Counted from the first letter of the stretch, positions 1 to 7,211 are shown. The stretch: DNA of 26,629 nucleotides from an uncultured Acetatifactor sp. (GCA_910586435.1 CAJUGT010000043.1:1-26629), one strand, 5' to 3'. Made by a program: numbers and translations. Notes: generated by a model from the sequence alone, not told the origin.

Positions 1-66
1 TTGTGTCTGAAATTTCTTCCTTGTGTCTGAAAGACACATTGCACCTTCGTTTCGAGACTGTTTTTT
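1..66 (-). repeat. Partial palindromic leader element, spoIIIAD downstream copy
   Basis: This is the promoter-distal half of the same repeat family found before clpC and purE. Read on the minus strand it opens with AAAAAACAGTCTCG (66-53), then a short stem-loop GTGTCT-ttc-AGACAC, then GGAAGAAATTTC, closely following the clpC-upstream copy at 19881-20030. It begins 9 nt after the spoIIIAD stop codon and is cut by the window edge. By analogy with the other copies it should lie directly in front of the next gene's ribosome binding site, presumably spoIIIAE (inference). Confidence 0.75.
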
Positions 67-75
67 ATAATAAAA

Positions 76-462
76 TTATAAAAAACTTTGAATTTGTTCG
101 ATTACCGCAAACAGGATGGGAAGTCCGGCAAACATTACCGTAAGTTTTCCCAATACCTCAATTTGTCCTGCCACCGACTGATACCCTGCGTCTTTGCATA
201 TTCCGGAACTGAATTCACAAATATATGTTATGCCGATAACCTTAAGTAAAATGGCCAAATATCCCTCACCGCCGCCTATGTATTCCTTCAGCCTGGCAAA
301 CTGTGTCGTCACGGCTTCCACCTGGCGCATACAAAAACCAAAAATCAAAATACTCACAGCCAGTCCTATATATGTGGCATATTCCGGCTTAGTCCCCTTA
401 AACTGCTGTGCCAGCAGTACCCCGGCAATTCCCAGGAACGCAACCTTGATAAGCTCTGCCAT
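76..462 (-). CDS. spoIIIAD: Stage III sporulation protein AD
   Basis: SpoIIIAD is a small polytopic membrane component of the SpoIIIA-SpoIIQ channel, which links mother cell and forespore after engulfment and keeps late forespore gene expression (sigma-G) going. The 128-residue product has the family's usual length and about three to four hydrophobic segments: near residues 5-18, 29-45, 68-85 and 103-122. It contains the family-typical stretches EYATYIGLAVSILIF and GYQSVAGQIEVLGKL. It follows spoIIIAC in the same order and strand as in Bacillus and Clostridium spoIIIA operons. The stop codon TAA is followed within 10 nt by a dispersed repeat element. The rest of the operon (spoIIIAE-AH) would lie beyond position 1. 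Confidence 0.95.
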   Translation of the reverse strand: MAELIKVAFLGIAGVLLAQQFKGTKPEYATYIGLAVSILIFGFCMRQVEAVTTQFARLKEYIGGGEGYLAILLKVIGITYICEFSSGICKDAGYQSVAGQIEVLGKLTVMFAGLPILFAVIEQIQSFL

Positions 463-530
463 ACGCAGCCCCCTTCCGATTCTCAGATGAAAAGTTCAGA
501 CAGGCCGTCAAACCATAACATTAGATGCCG

Positions 531-725
531 TTACAGTGAAAACAGTGTCTGTATGGTCTGGAACAGCTCATAAATATAAGGTACAATCCATGTAAGCACC
601 AATATCAGGCCCGCAAGGCTGATTAGAAACGCATGTTCCTCCCTGCCACTGTGTTTCAAAATCTGGCTCAATATGGTCACCAATATTCCAACTGCGGCTA
701 TCTTAAATATCAGACTAACTCCCAT
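531..725 (-). CDS. spoIIIAC: Stage III sporulation protein AC
   Basis: SpoIIIAC is a very small membrane protein of the SpoIIIA channel complex in the mother-cell membrane around the engulfed forespore. The 64-residue product matches the family's usual length. It has two hydrophobic helices (about residues 4-22 and 32-53) separated by the short polar turn KHSGREEH, which is characteristic of SpoIIIAC. The start codon has GGAGG 4-5 nt upstream. It lies 94 nt after spoIIIAB and 68 nt before spoIIIAD, as expected for one transcript. No terminator is visible in either gap. Confidence 0.95.
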   Translation of the reverse strand: MGVSLIFKIAAVGILVTILSQILKHSGREEHAFLISLAGLILVLTWIVPYIYELFQTIQTLFSL

Positions 726-819
726 AATTCCTCCGGCCTCTATTTTCGTGCGTTGTCAAATGGGTCAATTACCGATCATTTCCTGACCAGCAATCACGGT
801 TATACTTATACGCTTTCTC

Positions 820-1338
820 TCAGCACAAAATAATAATCAGCAGCAATCCGCTCATTGCCCCAAGCCCCACAATCATTCTGCATTTCTGTGAATATTCCTG
901 TGAGAGCTTTTCCTCGGTGCCTTTCAGCAGCTCCATGCTCTGCTCCAGAGCTCTAAGCTGCATCTGGCTGTCCATATATCCTGTTCTGTTCGTAAATTGC
1001 AGAAAATCTTCCCTGTCCTTCTCCTTTAGAGGCAGGGAGGCCAGCCCTTCCGCCATCTCCTCACGAAATACTTCCCCAAAAGCCGCCCCTGTATTTTCTT
1101 CCATTCTGCGGCCTATTTTTACAAACGCTTCGTCAAAGGGCGTGGAAAGATAACGGGCCGCATGAGTGCAGCATTCCGGCAAAGCAGCTCTTCCATATCT
1201 CACTTCACTGGATAGCAGTTCCAAAATATTTTTCAGGCTTCGCAGAGCCTTAATTCTCCCGTCCATCTGATCCCGATACCACAGCCCCAGTCCAACGCAG
1301 CCACACAAAATCATTCCACATCCCAACAGCTTCAGCAT
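820..1338 (-). CDS. spoIIIAB: Stage III sporulation protein AB
   Basis: SpoIIIAB resembles part of GspF/PilC-type platform proteins of type II secretion and type IV pilus systems, and is part of the SpoIIIA mother-cell complex. The 172-residue product has an N-terminal hydrophobic segment (residues 1-20) and a C-terminal one (about 154-171) flanking an alpha-helical cytosolic domain. Family-typical features are the RIKALRSLKNILELLSSEV region near residues 28-46 and the CRMIVGLGAMSGLLLIIIL end. The start ATG overlaps the spoIIIAA stop by a few bases (ORFs overlap at 1332-1338), indicating translational coupling. A purine-rich GGGGGAAG lies just upstream. Confidence 0.95.
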   Translation of the reverse strand: MLKLLGCGMILCGCVGLGLWYRDQMDGRIKALRSLKNILELLSSEVRYGRAALPECCTHAARYLSTPFDEAFVKIGRRMEENTGAAFGEVFREEMAEGLASLPLKEKDREDFLQFTNRTGYMDSQMQLRALEQSMELLKGTEEKLSQEYSQKCRMIVGLGAMSGLLLIIILC

Positions 1339-2270
1339 TCCGCTTCCCCCCTGTCATATACCTGCTTTATCACACATTTTCCCTTTTCTTTTCCCAGTAC
1401 AAGCAACAGGTCAAACATCCCTTCCCATAAGGAATCGCTCCATCCAAACCGCCTCTCCACATCCCCCATATCTTCCCCATGTACGGTGGCCAGAATTCTA
1501 CATCCGCAGGCTGCTGCGCACCTGAGCGCCCTAAGCTCCTCCTGGCTGCCAAGTTCATCTATGGCAATCACCTGGGGCGACATGGAGCGCAGCAGCATAA
1601 GCATCCCTGTGTCCTTGGGACATCCATCCAATACATCTGTACGCATTCCCATATCGTTCTGAGGTCTGCCCATAAAGGAACCTGCCAGTTCGGAACGTTC
1701 ATCCACAACTCCCACATTCATTCCTCTGCCATAGGCATTGCCATCAGAAATCTGCCGTATCAAGTCCCGCAGCATGGTTGTCTTTCCACACCCCGGAGGT
1801 GAGATAATCAATGTGCTTTTCAGCATCCCATTACAATATAACCTGGGCAGTACCCTGTCCGCCGCGCCTTTTCTCTGATGGGCAATCCTGATATTGAGGC
1901 AGGAAATATTTTTCAGGGTTCTAAGCGTCCCATCGGTTTCCAATACGGCTTGTCCTGCCACACCCACACGATGTCCCCCTGTGACGGTGATAAATCCACG
2001 CCTTAATTCCTCTTCAAAGGCATAGGGTGAATAGTGACAGATATGGTCCAAAATCTCCCCCAGCTCCCTTTCCGAAGCACAATGCGCCCCCTGGCAGGAA
2101 CCTGTAAACTTTCCATCCTCCGTAAGAAATATTTCATTCCCGTCCCGGCACAGCAAAACAGGTCTGCCCACACGCATCCTGATTTCCTGAAGATGTTCCT
2201 GTTCCCTGGCAGCCTGCCGCCAGAACATTCTGTACTCTGACGGAAACAACTGTAATATAGATTGTTCCAT
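1332..2270 (-). CDS. spoIIIAA: Stage III sporulation protein AA, ATPase
   Basis: SpoIIIAA is the ATPase of the SpoIIIA complex, related to secretion ATPases of type II/IV systems and to R3H-type AAA ATPases. It is thought to energise assembly or transport at the mother cell-forespore channel. The 312-residue protein has a Walker A motif SPPGCGKTT at about residues 157-165, a Walker B-like VIAIDELGS near 233-241, and the family motif GGHRVGVAG at 98-106. All are intact. The ATG has AAAGGGGG 8 nt upstream. It is the first gene of the operon. A strong terminator separates it from the upstream peptide-maturation operon, and a possible sigma-E promoter lies in between, which fits mother-cell expression. 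Confidence 0.95.
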   Translation of the reverse strand: MEQSILQLFPSEYRMFWRQAAREQEHLQEIRMRVGRPVLLCRDGNEIFLTEDGKFTGSCQGAHCASERELGEILDHICHYSPYAFEEELRRGFITVTGGHRVGVAGQAVLETDGTLRTLKNISCLNIRIAHQRKGAADRVLPRLYCNGMLKSTLIISPPGCGKTTMLRDLIRQISDGNAYGRGMNVGVVDERSELAGSFMGRPQNDMGMRTDVLDGCPKDTGMLMLLRSMSPQVIAIDELGSQEELRALRCAAACGCRILATVHGEDMGDVERRFGWSDSLWEGMFDLLLVLGKEKGKCVIKQVYDRGEAEC

Positions 2271-2310
2271 TGACCTGTCCCCCTTTCTCCAATATATGAA
2301 TAAAAAACCG

Positions 2311-2336
2311 GGATATGCCTGCTATTTTTTATATGA
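2311..2336 (-). promoter_or_regulatory. Candidate sigma-E promoter of spoIIIA operon
   Basis: On the minus strand TCATATA (2336-2330) fits the Bacillus sigma-E -35 consensus KMATATW. CATATCC (2317-2311) is a reasonable -10 (consensus CATACANT). The spacer of 12 nt is slightly short compared with the usual 13-15. The position, between the upstream terminator and spoIIIAA and about 40 nt before its start, suits the known sigma-E control of spoIIIA. No sigma-A promoter of similar quality is seen here. Confidence 0.4.
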
Positions 2337-2353
2337 AAAGATTTTTCCGCGCC

Positions 2354-2395
2354 AAAAAAGGATATTGCCTTTCTTAAATGAACGCAATATCCTTT
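2354..2395 (-). terminator. Rho-independent terminator after ABC exporter gene
   Basis: On the minus strand, AAAGGATATTGC pairs perfectly with GCAATATCCTTT (12 bp, 15-nt loop) and runs directly into six T residues (2359-2354). It lies about 105 nt after the stop of the ABC transporter gene (2500) and 84 nt before spoIIIAA. It closes the radical SAM peptide operon and insulates the sporulation operon. Confidence 0.9.
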
Positions 2396-2499
2396 CTCAT
2401 GTAAAAAATTTGCCAAACAAATGTCCAAATGAATACCAAAATCAATGCCAGAGCGTGTTTGAAAATGACAAAACAGATCATTGATTTGTTATAAAATTA

Positions 2500-4056
2500 T
2501 CAGCCTTCTAACCGAATTACCTCATCAAAACGAGACAGGAATTTCTCATCTGCATTGTGCGTAATCACAATCAATATTCCGCAGTCGGCCTCCATAATGT
2601 AATCCATCACCCTTTCCGCAGTCGCTTCATCCAAATTTGCCGTCGGTTCATCCAATATAAGCACATCCGGCTTATGGCTCAAAGCCCTTGCCAGCACCAG
2701 CCTTTGTTTCTGTCCGCCCGAAATGCGGTCACGGTTGGCGAGCACCGTTTCCGGTTCCAGAAAAAGCTCCTCAATGCCAAGCTTTCCTATTCTGCTATGC
2801 ATCTCTTCGGCCCCTTCCGGCTTCCCGAAATAGACATTGTCCTCCGCAGAGAGTTTAAAGAGATACGGCTCCTGGGCCACATACTGAATCAGCCCTTCCG
2901 CCTGGGATATTTCCCTGCGGCCTCCCTCCAAGTCCGTGAGTACAATCTCACCATCATATCCCCCCAGCGCTCCCGACAGCACCTTGGCAAGAGTGGATTT
3001 TCCCACACCGCTCTTTCCCAGCACCGCATACCGCCTTCCACGCTCAAAGCACAGGTTTACCCCTGAAAATACCGGAGTCTGCCCATCGTAGGAATATCCA
3101 AGCCCCGCAACCTCAATCCTTGCCAGTGGCCCATTGTCCGCCGCTGCTTTCTCTTCCGGCGCCGCCTTATATTTCTCTGCCAGCTTCCCGGTAGCGGAAA
3201 TCTCACCTGCGGCGGAAGAGATACTGCCTATGGGACTGACCACACTGTTCAGCAGCTGAATCACCGCAATCAACGTTCCCATGGTAATCTCCCCTTTCAC
3301 TGTCAGGAAGCCACAGGCCGCAATTGCCGCCATAAAAGAAAGAGAACCCACAAAATCCGACAAAGAGGAATTAAAATAAGTCATCATCTTATTCTTCAGA
3401 CGCAGTGCTTCCGCCTCTTTGTTCCTCTTATCATGTATTCCTGTAAAAAAGGCCGAAGCCGCATATGTACGAATCTCGTGAAGGCCCTGCAAAGTGTCCT
3501 GGATAAATCCAAGGTATGCGTTCATCCCCTCTGCGTATTTGTCCGTGGTCTTTCGCAGTCCCTTTTGCAGCAGAGCAGGCACCAGCAACGGCAAAAAGGT
3601 CATAACCAATACCACAATGGACACTTTCCAGCTCAAGACAATAATGCTGATTACGGAAAAAATCAATTGCGCAGAATAAAAAACAAGCATACATCGGTTA
3701 AAATAGCGATTTCCATATAAGAGATCAATATCCGTAGAAAAAGCGGATATATCCATCTCTTCCTGCTTTCCGTCACAGAGCAGCTTTCTGTAATAGTTCT
3801 CTTTCACCCGAACAAGATTGCATTTGCAATATGACTGTAACATAAAACGACTAAACATGCCCACGGCAAATTCCAGAATCGCCACCCCCAGCATAAATGC
3901 CAAAGCCCTGACAAAAGTTCCCATATCCAATGTGAGCGCCGCATCCACTGTATTCATCATACAGATGGCCACCGCAACATTTACTGCTCCACGCAGTACC
4001 ATACAGACTGCCGTGACCAGAAACAATACCTTACTCTTTGTACCTTCTTCTTTCAT
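2500..4056 (-). CDS. ABC exporter, fused membrane and ATPase domains
   Basis: This is a single-chain half-transporter (about 518 residues) that should work as a dimer to export a peptide or other small substrate. About six hydrophobic helices occupy residues 10-290. The ATPase domain follows, with Walker A GKSGVGKST (about 349-357), signature SGGQKQR, Walker B DVLILDEPTANLDE and the H-loop ITHN; all are canonical. There is no C39 peptidase domain, so leader removal must come from another protein, plausibly the TldD-like protease upstream. The stop of that gene overlaps an ATG here (ATGA overlap), with AAAGGA about 10 nt ahead, so I prefer this start. An ATG at 4065 is the alternative. The gene is clearly richer in GC than its two upstream partners. 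A CydCD-like or generic MDR role cannot be excluded from sequence alone. Confidence 0.9.
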   Translation of the reverse strand: MKEEGTKSKVLFLVTAVCMVLRGAVNVAVAICMMNTVDAALTLDMGTFVRALAFMLGVAILEFAVGMFSRFMLQSYCKCNLVRVKENYYRKLLCDGKQEEMDISAFSTDIDLLYGNRYFNRCMLVFYSAQLIFSVISIIVLSWKVSIVVLVMTFLPLLVPALLQKGLRKTTDKYAEGMNAYLGFIQDTLQGLHEIRTYAASAFFTGIHDKRNKEAEALRLKNKMMTYFNSSLSDFVGSLSFMAAIAACGFLTVKGEITMGTLIAVIQLLNSVVSPIGSISSAAGEISATGKLAEKYKAAPEEKAAADNGPLARIEVAGLGYSYDGQTPVFSGVNLCFERGRRYAVLGKSGVGKSTLAKVLSGALGGYDGEIVLTDLEGGRREISQAEGLIQYVAQEPYLFKLSAEDNVYFGKPEGAEEMHSRIGKLGIEELFLEPETVLANRDRISGGQKQRLVLARALSHKPDVLILDEPTANLDEATAERVMDYIMEADCGILIVITHNADEKFLSRFDEVIRLEG

Positions 4057-5312
4057 GAAATCCATGTCCTTTCAATATAAATGTGATTTATAAGCGTATC
4101 AGGTGTTTCCGCCTCTGTATATAAAGGCCCCGAACCAGATACACAATGAATCCCTTTGAAATGTAAAGTATTTGATATTGCGTATACTCCTTCGTAAAAA
4201 TGAAAGATATTATCTCGGATTAATATATTCATTTTTTTAGTGTATAGCTTTCCATCAATTATTTCACCTTCAACATTTGCATATAATTGTACAATACCTG
4301 TTTCATGTTCTACATTTCCCATATATATGTCAGTTACAACCAATGCATTATCAATGTTATGTACAAGCTCATCCACAATTTGTTCGCCCGCCTGCACACG
4401 CAATCTGTACATACGAGTTTCTGGGAAAAAAAAGACTGAATTTCTACGTCCATTTCCTGTAAGTTCCATTCCATCAGGACAATGACTTTTATCCGTTAAC
4501 AATGTTTTTGTATTTCCATCAGACATTAACTGCGTACTCTTTTTCCTTGTTCCTTCATCATCAAAGCCTATCTCATAACCTAACCTCAAGACATCATCAT
4601 AAACATTTAAAGGATAGTTCACTAGCTTTTTTCTATAATCTCCTTTTATGCACTCCCGCTTTACCGCCCTTACCGCTTCTAAAGCATGCCCAATTATTTC
4701 ATGGTATAACCCACACGACGCTCCTCCCATAAATAAAATATTTCTATACCCAGCTTCCCCTATTTCATGTAAAGACTCAGTTAACCATTCTTTCTCCTGT
4801 GTTATTTTTTCTCGATATTTGACTACATATTCAAAAGAAAACATCCCACTAATATTTCGTTTCCATACTATATCTTCTCTATTTTGTATGCTCCAAAACG
4901 CATATGATTCCTTATTGCATTGAACAAATTCTCTTTGTTCATAATTATAAATCCCCTTTTGTGATTCAACAATTAACAAGGAACATTCCAAAGTCGAAGC
5001 AATGGTAGACATTTCACATAGAGCCGCTAAAACATCACTATTTAGTTTTGCCTCTTTTGTACAGCTTTTTTTTTCATCTTTATTTATAAGGTGTATATCT
5101 CTATCATATTGTCCTAATTTTTTTATTGCGCTTTCAATATTGATATTTGTTTGTGTTGTTGACAACATTTTTTTATAAATAGGGCTTATTTCTCTGACTG
5201 CATTTCCACAAAGTGTTGTCTCTGTTGCAGACATAACCCTTCCATCTTTAGCGCAACAACAAATACACTTTCCTTCTTGAAAAAAAACTTCATAATTATT
5301 CTTTTTTTCCAT
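4053..5312 (-). CDS. Stand-alone TldD/PmbA-like metalloprotease
   Basis: The key motif is YHEIIGHALEA at residues 203-213. It matches the TldD zinc signature HExxxH (H204, E205, H209; TldD typically HEAIGHGLE). Further TldD hallmarks follow in order: GFDDEGT (249-255), TGNGRR (285-290), a PETRMYRL block (297-304) and GIHCVSGSG (387-395), whose C390 aligns with the third zinc ligand in the E. coli TldD C-terminal domain. In E. coli, TldD with TldE degrades unstructured peptides and removes the leader of microcin B17. Here only one family member is present, it is 419 residues (shorter than the usual 450-480), and the N terminus carries a Cys cluster KCICCCAKDG. The gene overlaps both neighbours, radical SAM upstream and ABC exporter downstream. 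I infer cleavage of the modified 49-residue peptide. It is markedly AT-rich. Confidence 0.85.
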   Translation of the reverse strand: MEKKNNYEVFFQEGKCICCCAKDGRVMSATETTLCGNAVREISPIYKKMLSTTQTNINIESAIKKLGQYDRDIHLINKDEKKSCTKEAKLNSDVLAALCEMSTIASTLECSLLIVESQKGIYNYEQREFVQCNKESYAFWSIQNREDIVWKRNISGMFSFEYVVKYREKITQEKEWLTESLHEIGEAGYRNILFMGGASCGLYHEIIGHALEAVRAVKRECIKGDYRKKLVNYPLNVYDDVLRLGYEIGFDDEGTRKKSTQLMSDGNTKTLLTDKSHCPDGMELTGNGRRNSVFFFPETRMYRLRVQAGEQIVDELVHNIDNALVVTDIYMGNVEHETGIVQLYANVEGEIIDGKLYTKKMNILIRDNIFHFYEGVYAISNTLHFKGIHCVSGSGPLYTEAETPDTLINHIYIERTWIS

Positions 5313-6501
5313 AATAAAAACTTACCGCTTTTTTTAACATTCCTTGTTCATTTTTCTCGTATAATAATCCAATTCGTTCTAGTATCCTTCTACGTGCAAA
5401 CTTATGAAAATGACAAATATCAGGAAGTTTCTCTGGCATATGATGGTCCCACTGAGCGCGACAATAACAGGAACAGCCCTCCAAGCACTCACAGACAGCA
5501 CAGAAAGGATTGCTCTTGTCAGCATGCCCTACATTTTCAGAATCTCTCCTCAACTCCACAATTTTGTCCTCTTCAATATGCCAGTTGGGTAAATCTCCTT
5601 GAAACAATGCTACCTGACAGGAATAAACCGATAAATCCGGAGTCACTGCAAAATAGTTTTTTCCCGCGCCACATCCACGGGGCTTTCGCTTCTTAATCAA
5701 AGATAAAAGTAGATTATGAAAGCTTACAACATCTGTTCTAAGCTGTAATGATATGAAATCATCAAACCATAAGTCCACAAGTATATTTACCAAGTCTTGA
5801 GCCTGTCTTAAGCCTGTGTTCTCGTGAATAGAAAAAATCGAATATTCATCCCCTTTCACAGGAATAAAATCCATTACCTGAATAGAAAGAAAATTCATAA
5901 GCTCCCATGTTTCTTTACATTTGGATTGTATATCTCCCTCCAAATAAGCATCTGTAAGCGTAGCTTCAACAGCAGTTTTCACATTTATGTTGCGAATCTG
6001 AAATTCTCGAATATTCTCCACGATTGAATCAAAAGTGCCATTGCCAGCCGCATCTTTACGATAACTGTCATGAATTTCCTTTCCTCCGTCAAGACTGAAC
6101 GTCACCGCCGAAAAATACTCCAAGACAAAATCTCTTATTTCACCTTCCAATAGGGACGCATTCGTAATCATATCAAATTTCGGCACTTTATCACCTGTTT
6201 TTATCAAAGCATTAACAAAATCATAAATTAAATCTTTCTTAATAAGGGGTTCTCCGCCAAAAAACACAATTCGTTCTGGCATTCCATTATATTGACAGAA
6301 AATTTCATAGACTTTCAGTATAGTGTCCAAAGAAAATGCATCTCTAAAATAAGACAGACTCAAAGAAGCCGAAAGTGATTTGTTCTCATAACAATATCCA
6401 CATCGATAATTACACGCATTTGTCAAAACAAAAACCAATGTTGCATTTTCAGCACCACTTAATATATTTTTTCCCACTTTACCTACAGAAACATTCCCCA
6501 T
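5296..6501 (-). CDS. Radical SAM/SPASM peptide maturase
   Basis: This is a radical SAM enzyme of 401 residues. The CxxxCxxC cluster-binding motif is CNYRCGYC (C30, C34, C37), followed by FFGGEPLI (the GGE motif binding SAM) and TFSLDGGKEIHDSYR, typical of SPASM-type peptide maturases. A C-terminal SPASM domain with auxiliary Fe-S clusters is shown by CGAG (C277), C295, the dense group C334-C337-C339-C343-C345-C347 and C363. Such enzymes install thioether, C-C or similar crosslinks on ribosomal peptides. The protein starts almost at the catalytic barrel, so no N-terminal PqqD/RRE domain is present. GGAGG lies 5 nt before the ATG. Upstream is the 49-residue candidate substrate, and downstream the TldD-like gene overlaps by 17 nt. 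The reaction type cannot be read from sequence. Confidence 0.92.
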   Translation of the reverse strand: MGNVSVGKVGKNILSGAENATLVFVLTNACNYRCGYCYENKSLSASLSLSYFRDAFSLDTILKVYEIFCQYNGMPERIVFFGGEPLIKKDLIYDFVNALIKTGDKVPKFDMITNASLLEGEIRDFVLEYFSAVTFSLDGGKEIHDSYRKDAAGNGTFDSIVENIREFQIRNINVKTAVEATLTDAYLEGDIQSKCKETWELMNFLSIQVMDFIPVKGDEYSIFSIHENTGLRQAQDLVNILVDLWFDDFISLQLRTDVVSFHNLLLSLIKKRKPRGCGAGKNYFAVTPDLSVYSCQVALFQGDLPNWHIEEDKIVELRRDSENVGHADKSNPFCAVCECLEGCSCYCRAQWDHHMPEKLPDICHFHKFARRRILERIGLLYEKNEQGMLKKAVSFYYGKKE

Positions 6502-6686
6502 ATTCCCTCCATATTTAACACATTTACTTCATAAACTATATTTTTATCATCCTATGTTATTGATACTAACAACTATATTAGTCAGAACCATTATCAAAAT
6601 GAAAGGCACTAAAGCTACTATACCTCATAATTTAATTTATACAAAACAATCTAACACCATAAAATGTATGCAGCAGTTTTTCCTTC

Positions 6687-6836
6687 TTACTGTGTTTCCT
6701 TCACGGTATTACAACATGCAATAACCCCAAAAAAAGCGGATAACTTAGTTTCCGCAATCTCAATATCTTCAAAATCTTCATATAATTTTTCGGCAACATC
6801 CTCAATTATTACTTCTGTGTTAATTTTTACCTTCAT
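6687..6836 (-). CDS. Candidate RiPP precursor peptide, 49 aa
   Basis: This short gene has an excellent AGGAGG (6850-6845) 8 nt before the ATG and follows a consensus sigma-A promoter by about 50 nt. The product starts MKVKINTEVIIEDVAEKL. Its first 30 residues are acidic and probably helical, as leader peptides often are (EDFEDIEIAET). The C-terminal part, KLSAFFGVIACCNTVKETQ, is small, hydrophobic and contains the only two cysteines (C41, C42). It is the first gene of the transcript that encodes the radical SAM enzyme, TldD-like protease and exporter. A gap of 185 nt without a terminator separates it from the maturase. I infer that it is the modified substrate; the position of the leader cleavage is unknown. 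I do not recognise a named precursor family. Confidence 0.75.
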   Translation of the reverse strand: MKVKINTEVIIEDVAEKLYEDFEDIEIAETKLSAFFGVIACCNTVKETQ

Positions 6837-6879
6837 GTACAATTCCTCCTTTTAACATAAAATATAATAACTGTTGTAC

Positions 6880-6896
6880 CTTTCACTTCTTGAAAG
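6880..6896. promoter_or_regulatory. Inverted repeat at the precursor promoter start site
   Basis: CTTTCA and TGAAAG (6 bp perfect, 5-nt spacer) overlap the downstream edge of the -10 element and the expected transcription start of the precursor operon. The site could be an operator or a short 5' hairpin; the sequence cannot tell which. Confidence 0.3.
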
Positions 6897-6923
6897 TATA
6901 TCATGCATCTATTGTAGTGTCAA
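6895..6923 (-). promoter_or_regulatory. Sigma-A promoter of the radical SAM peptide operon
   Basis: On the minus strand TTGACA (6923-6918), a spacer of exactly 17 nt and TATACT (6900-6895) make a near-consensus promoter. Transcription should start near 6888, about 50 nt before the ATG of the precursor gene. Confidence 0.8.
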
Positions 6924-7047
6924 TATACCATTTATTATTCAAATAAACAAAAGTAGAACAAAATGACCACCTATCAAACAGATAGCTTATCCCTTCTTCT
7001 CTCCCACACTTTATGGTGTAAATTGGGGGAGCCAGTATAAAGTTCAT
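6901..7047 (-). CDS. Possible 48-aa small ORF upstream of the precursor
   Basis: An open frame from ATG 7047 to a TGA at 6903-6901 encodes 48 residues rich in aromatics (ISYLFDRWSFCSTFVYLNNK near the middle). The only ribosome-binding candidate, AGGTG, is weak and 10 nt away. The frame's end contains the -35 and spacer of the precursor promoter. It may be a gene remnant left by the insertion event, or chance. No family is recognised. Confidence 0.2.
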   Translation of the reverse strand: MNFILAPPIYTIKCGREEGISYLFDRWSFCSTFVYLNNKWYIDTTIDA

Positions 7048-7073
7048 TGATAGTTAACACCTAAGTGAACTTT
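7039..7073. repeat. 8-bp inverted repeat in the AT-rich intergenic region
   Basis: AAAGTTCA (7039-7046) and TGAACTTT (7066-7073) are perfect inverted copies with 19 nt between. They lie 115-150 bp upstream of the precursor promoter. No poly-T tract follows on either strand, so a terminator is unlikely. An operator or a folded RNA is possible. The interval 6837-7211 otherwise holds the promoter, a terminator and another inverted repeat, and no convincing gene. Confidence 0.4.
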
Positions 7074-7077
7074 CATC

Positions 7078-7098
7078 ACAGAACATGACCATGTCTGT
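7078..7098. promoter_or_regulatory. Operator-like inverted repeat ACAGA..CATG..CATG..TCTGT
   Basis: ACAGA at 7078-7082 pairs with TCTGT at 7094-7098, around an inner CATG-ac-CATG. There is one unpaired base on one side. Size and symmetry suit a dimeric regulator binding site. No regulator gene lies in the cluster and the nearest promoter is about 150 bp away, so the function is open. Confidence 0.25.
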
Positions 7099-7104
7099 TA
7101 CACG

Positions 7105-7147
7105 AAAAAAGTGTAAAGTCCTTACCATACAAATAAAGACCTTACAC
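7105..7147 (-). terminator. Terminator after the transglutaminase-like gene
   Basis: On the minus strand GTGTAAGGTC and GACTTTACAC form a 10-bp stem with one mismatch and a 17-nt loop, followed at once by TTTTTT (7110-7105). It lies 65 nt after the stop of the transglutaminase-like gene and separates that operon from the radical SAM peptide operon. Confidence 0.75.
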
Positions 7148-7211
7148 CTTTCTTTTCTGAATCCTTATTGACTTTTAATGCCCGTAGCTTATTGTCCCCT
7201 GAGCTTGTGTC

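Noticed and set aside
2003..2428. A 141-codon minus-strand frame overlapping spoIIIAA
   Set aside because: It runs through the terminator hairpin and out of frame across spoIIIAA, so it is a shadow frame.
6664..6855. A 63-codon plus-strand frame in the precursor region
   Set aside because: It lies opposite the 49-residue precursor gene, whose AGGAGG and promoter make the minus strand the coding one.
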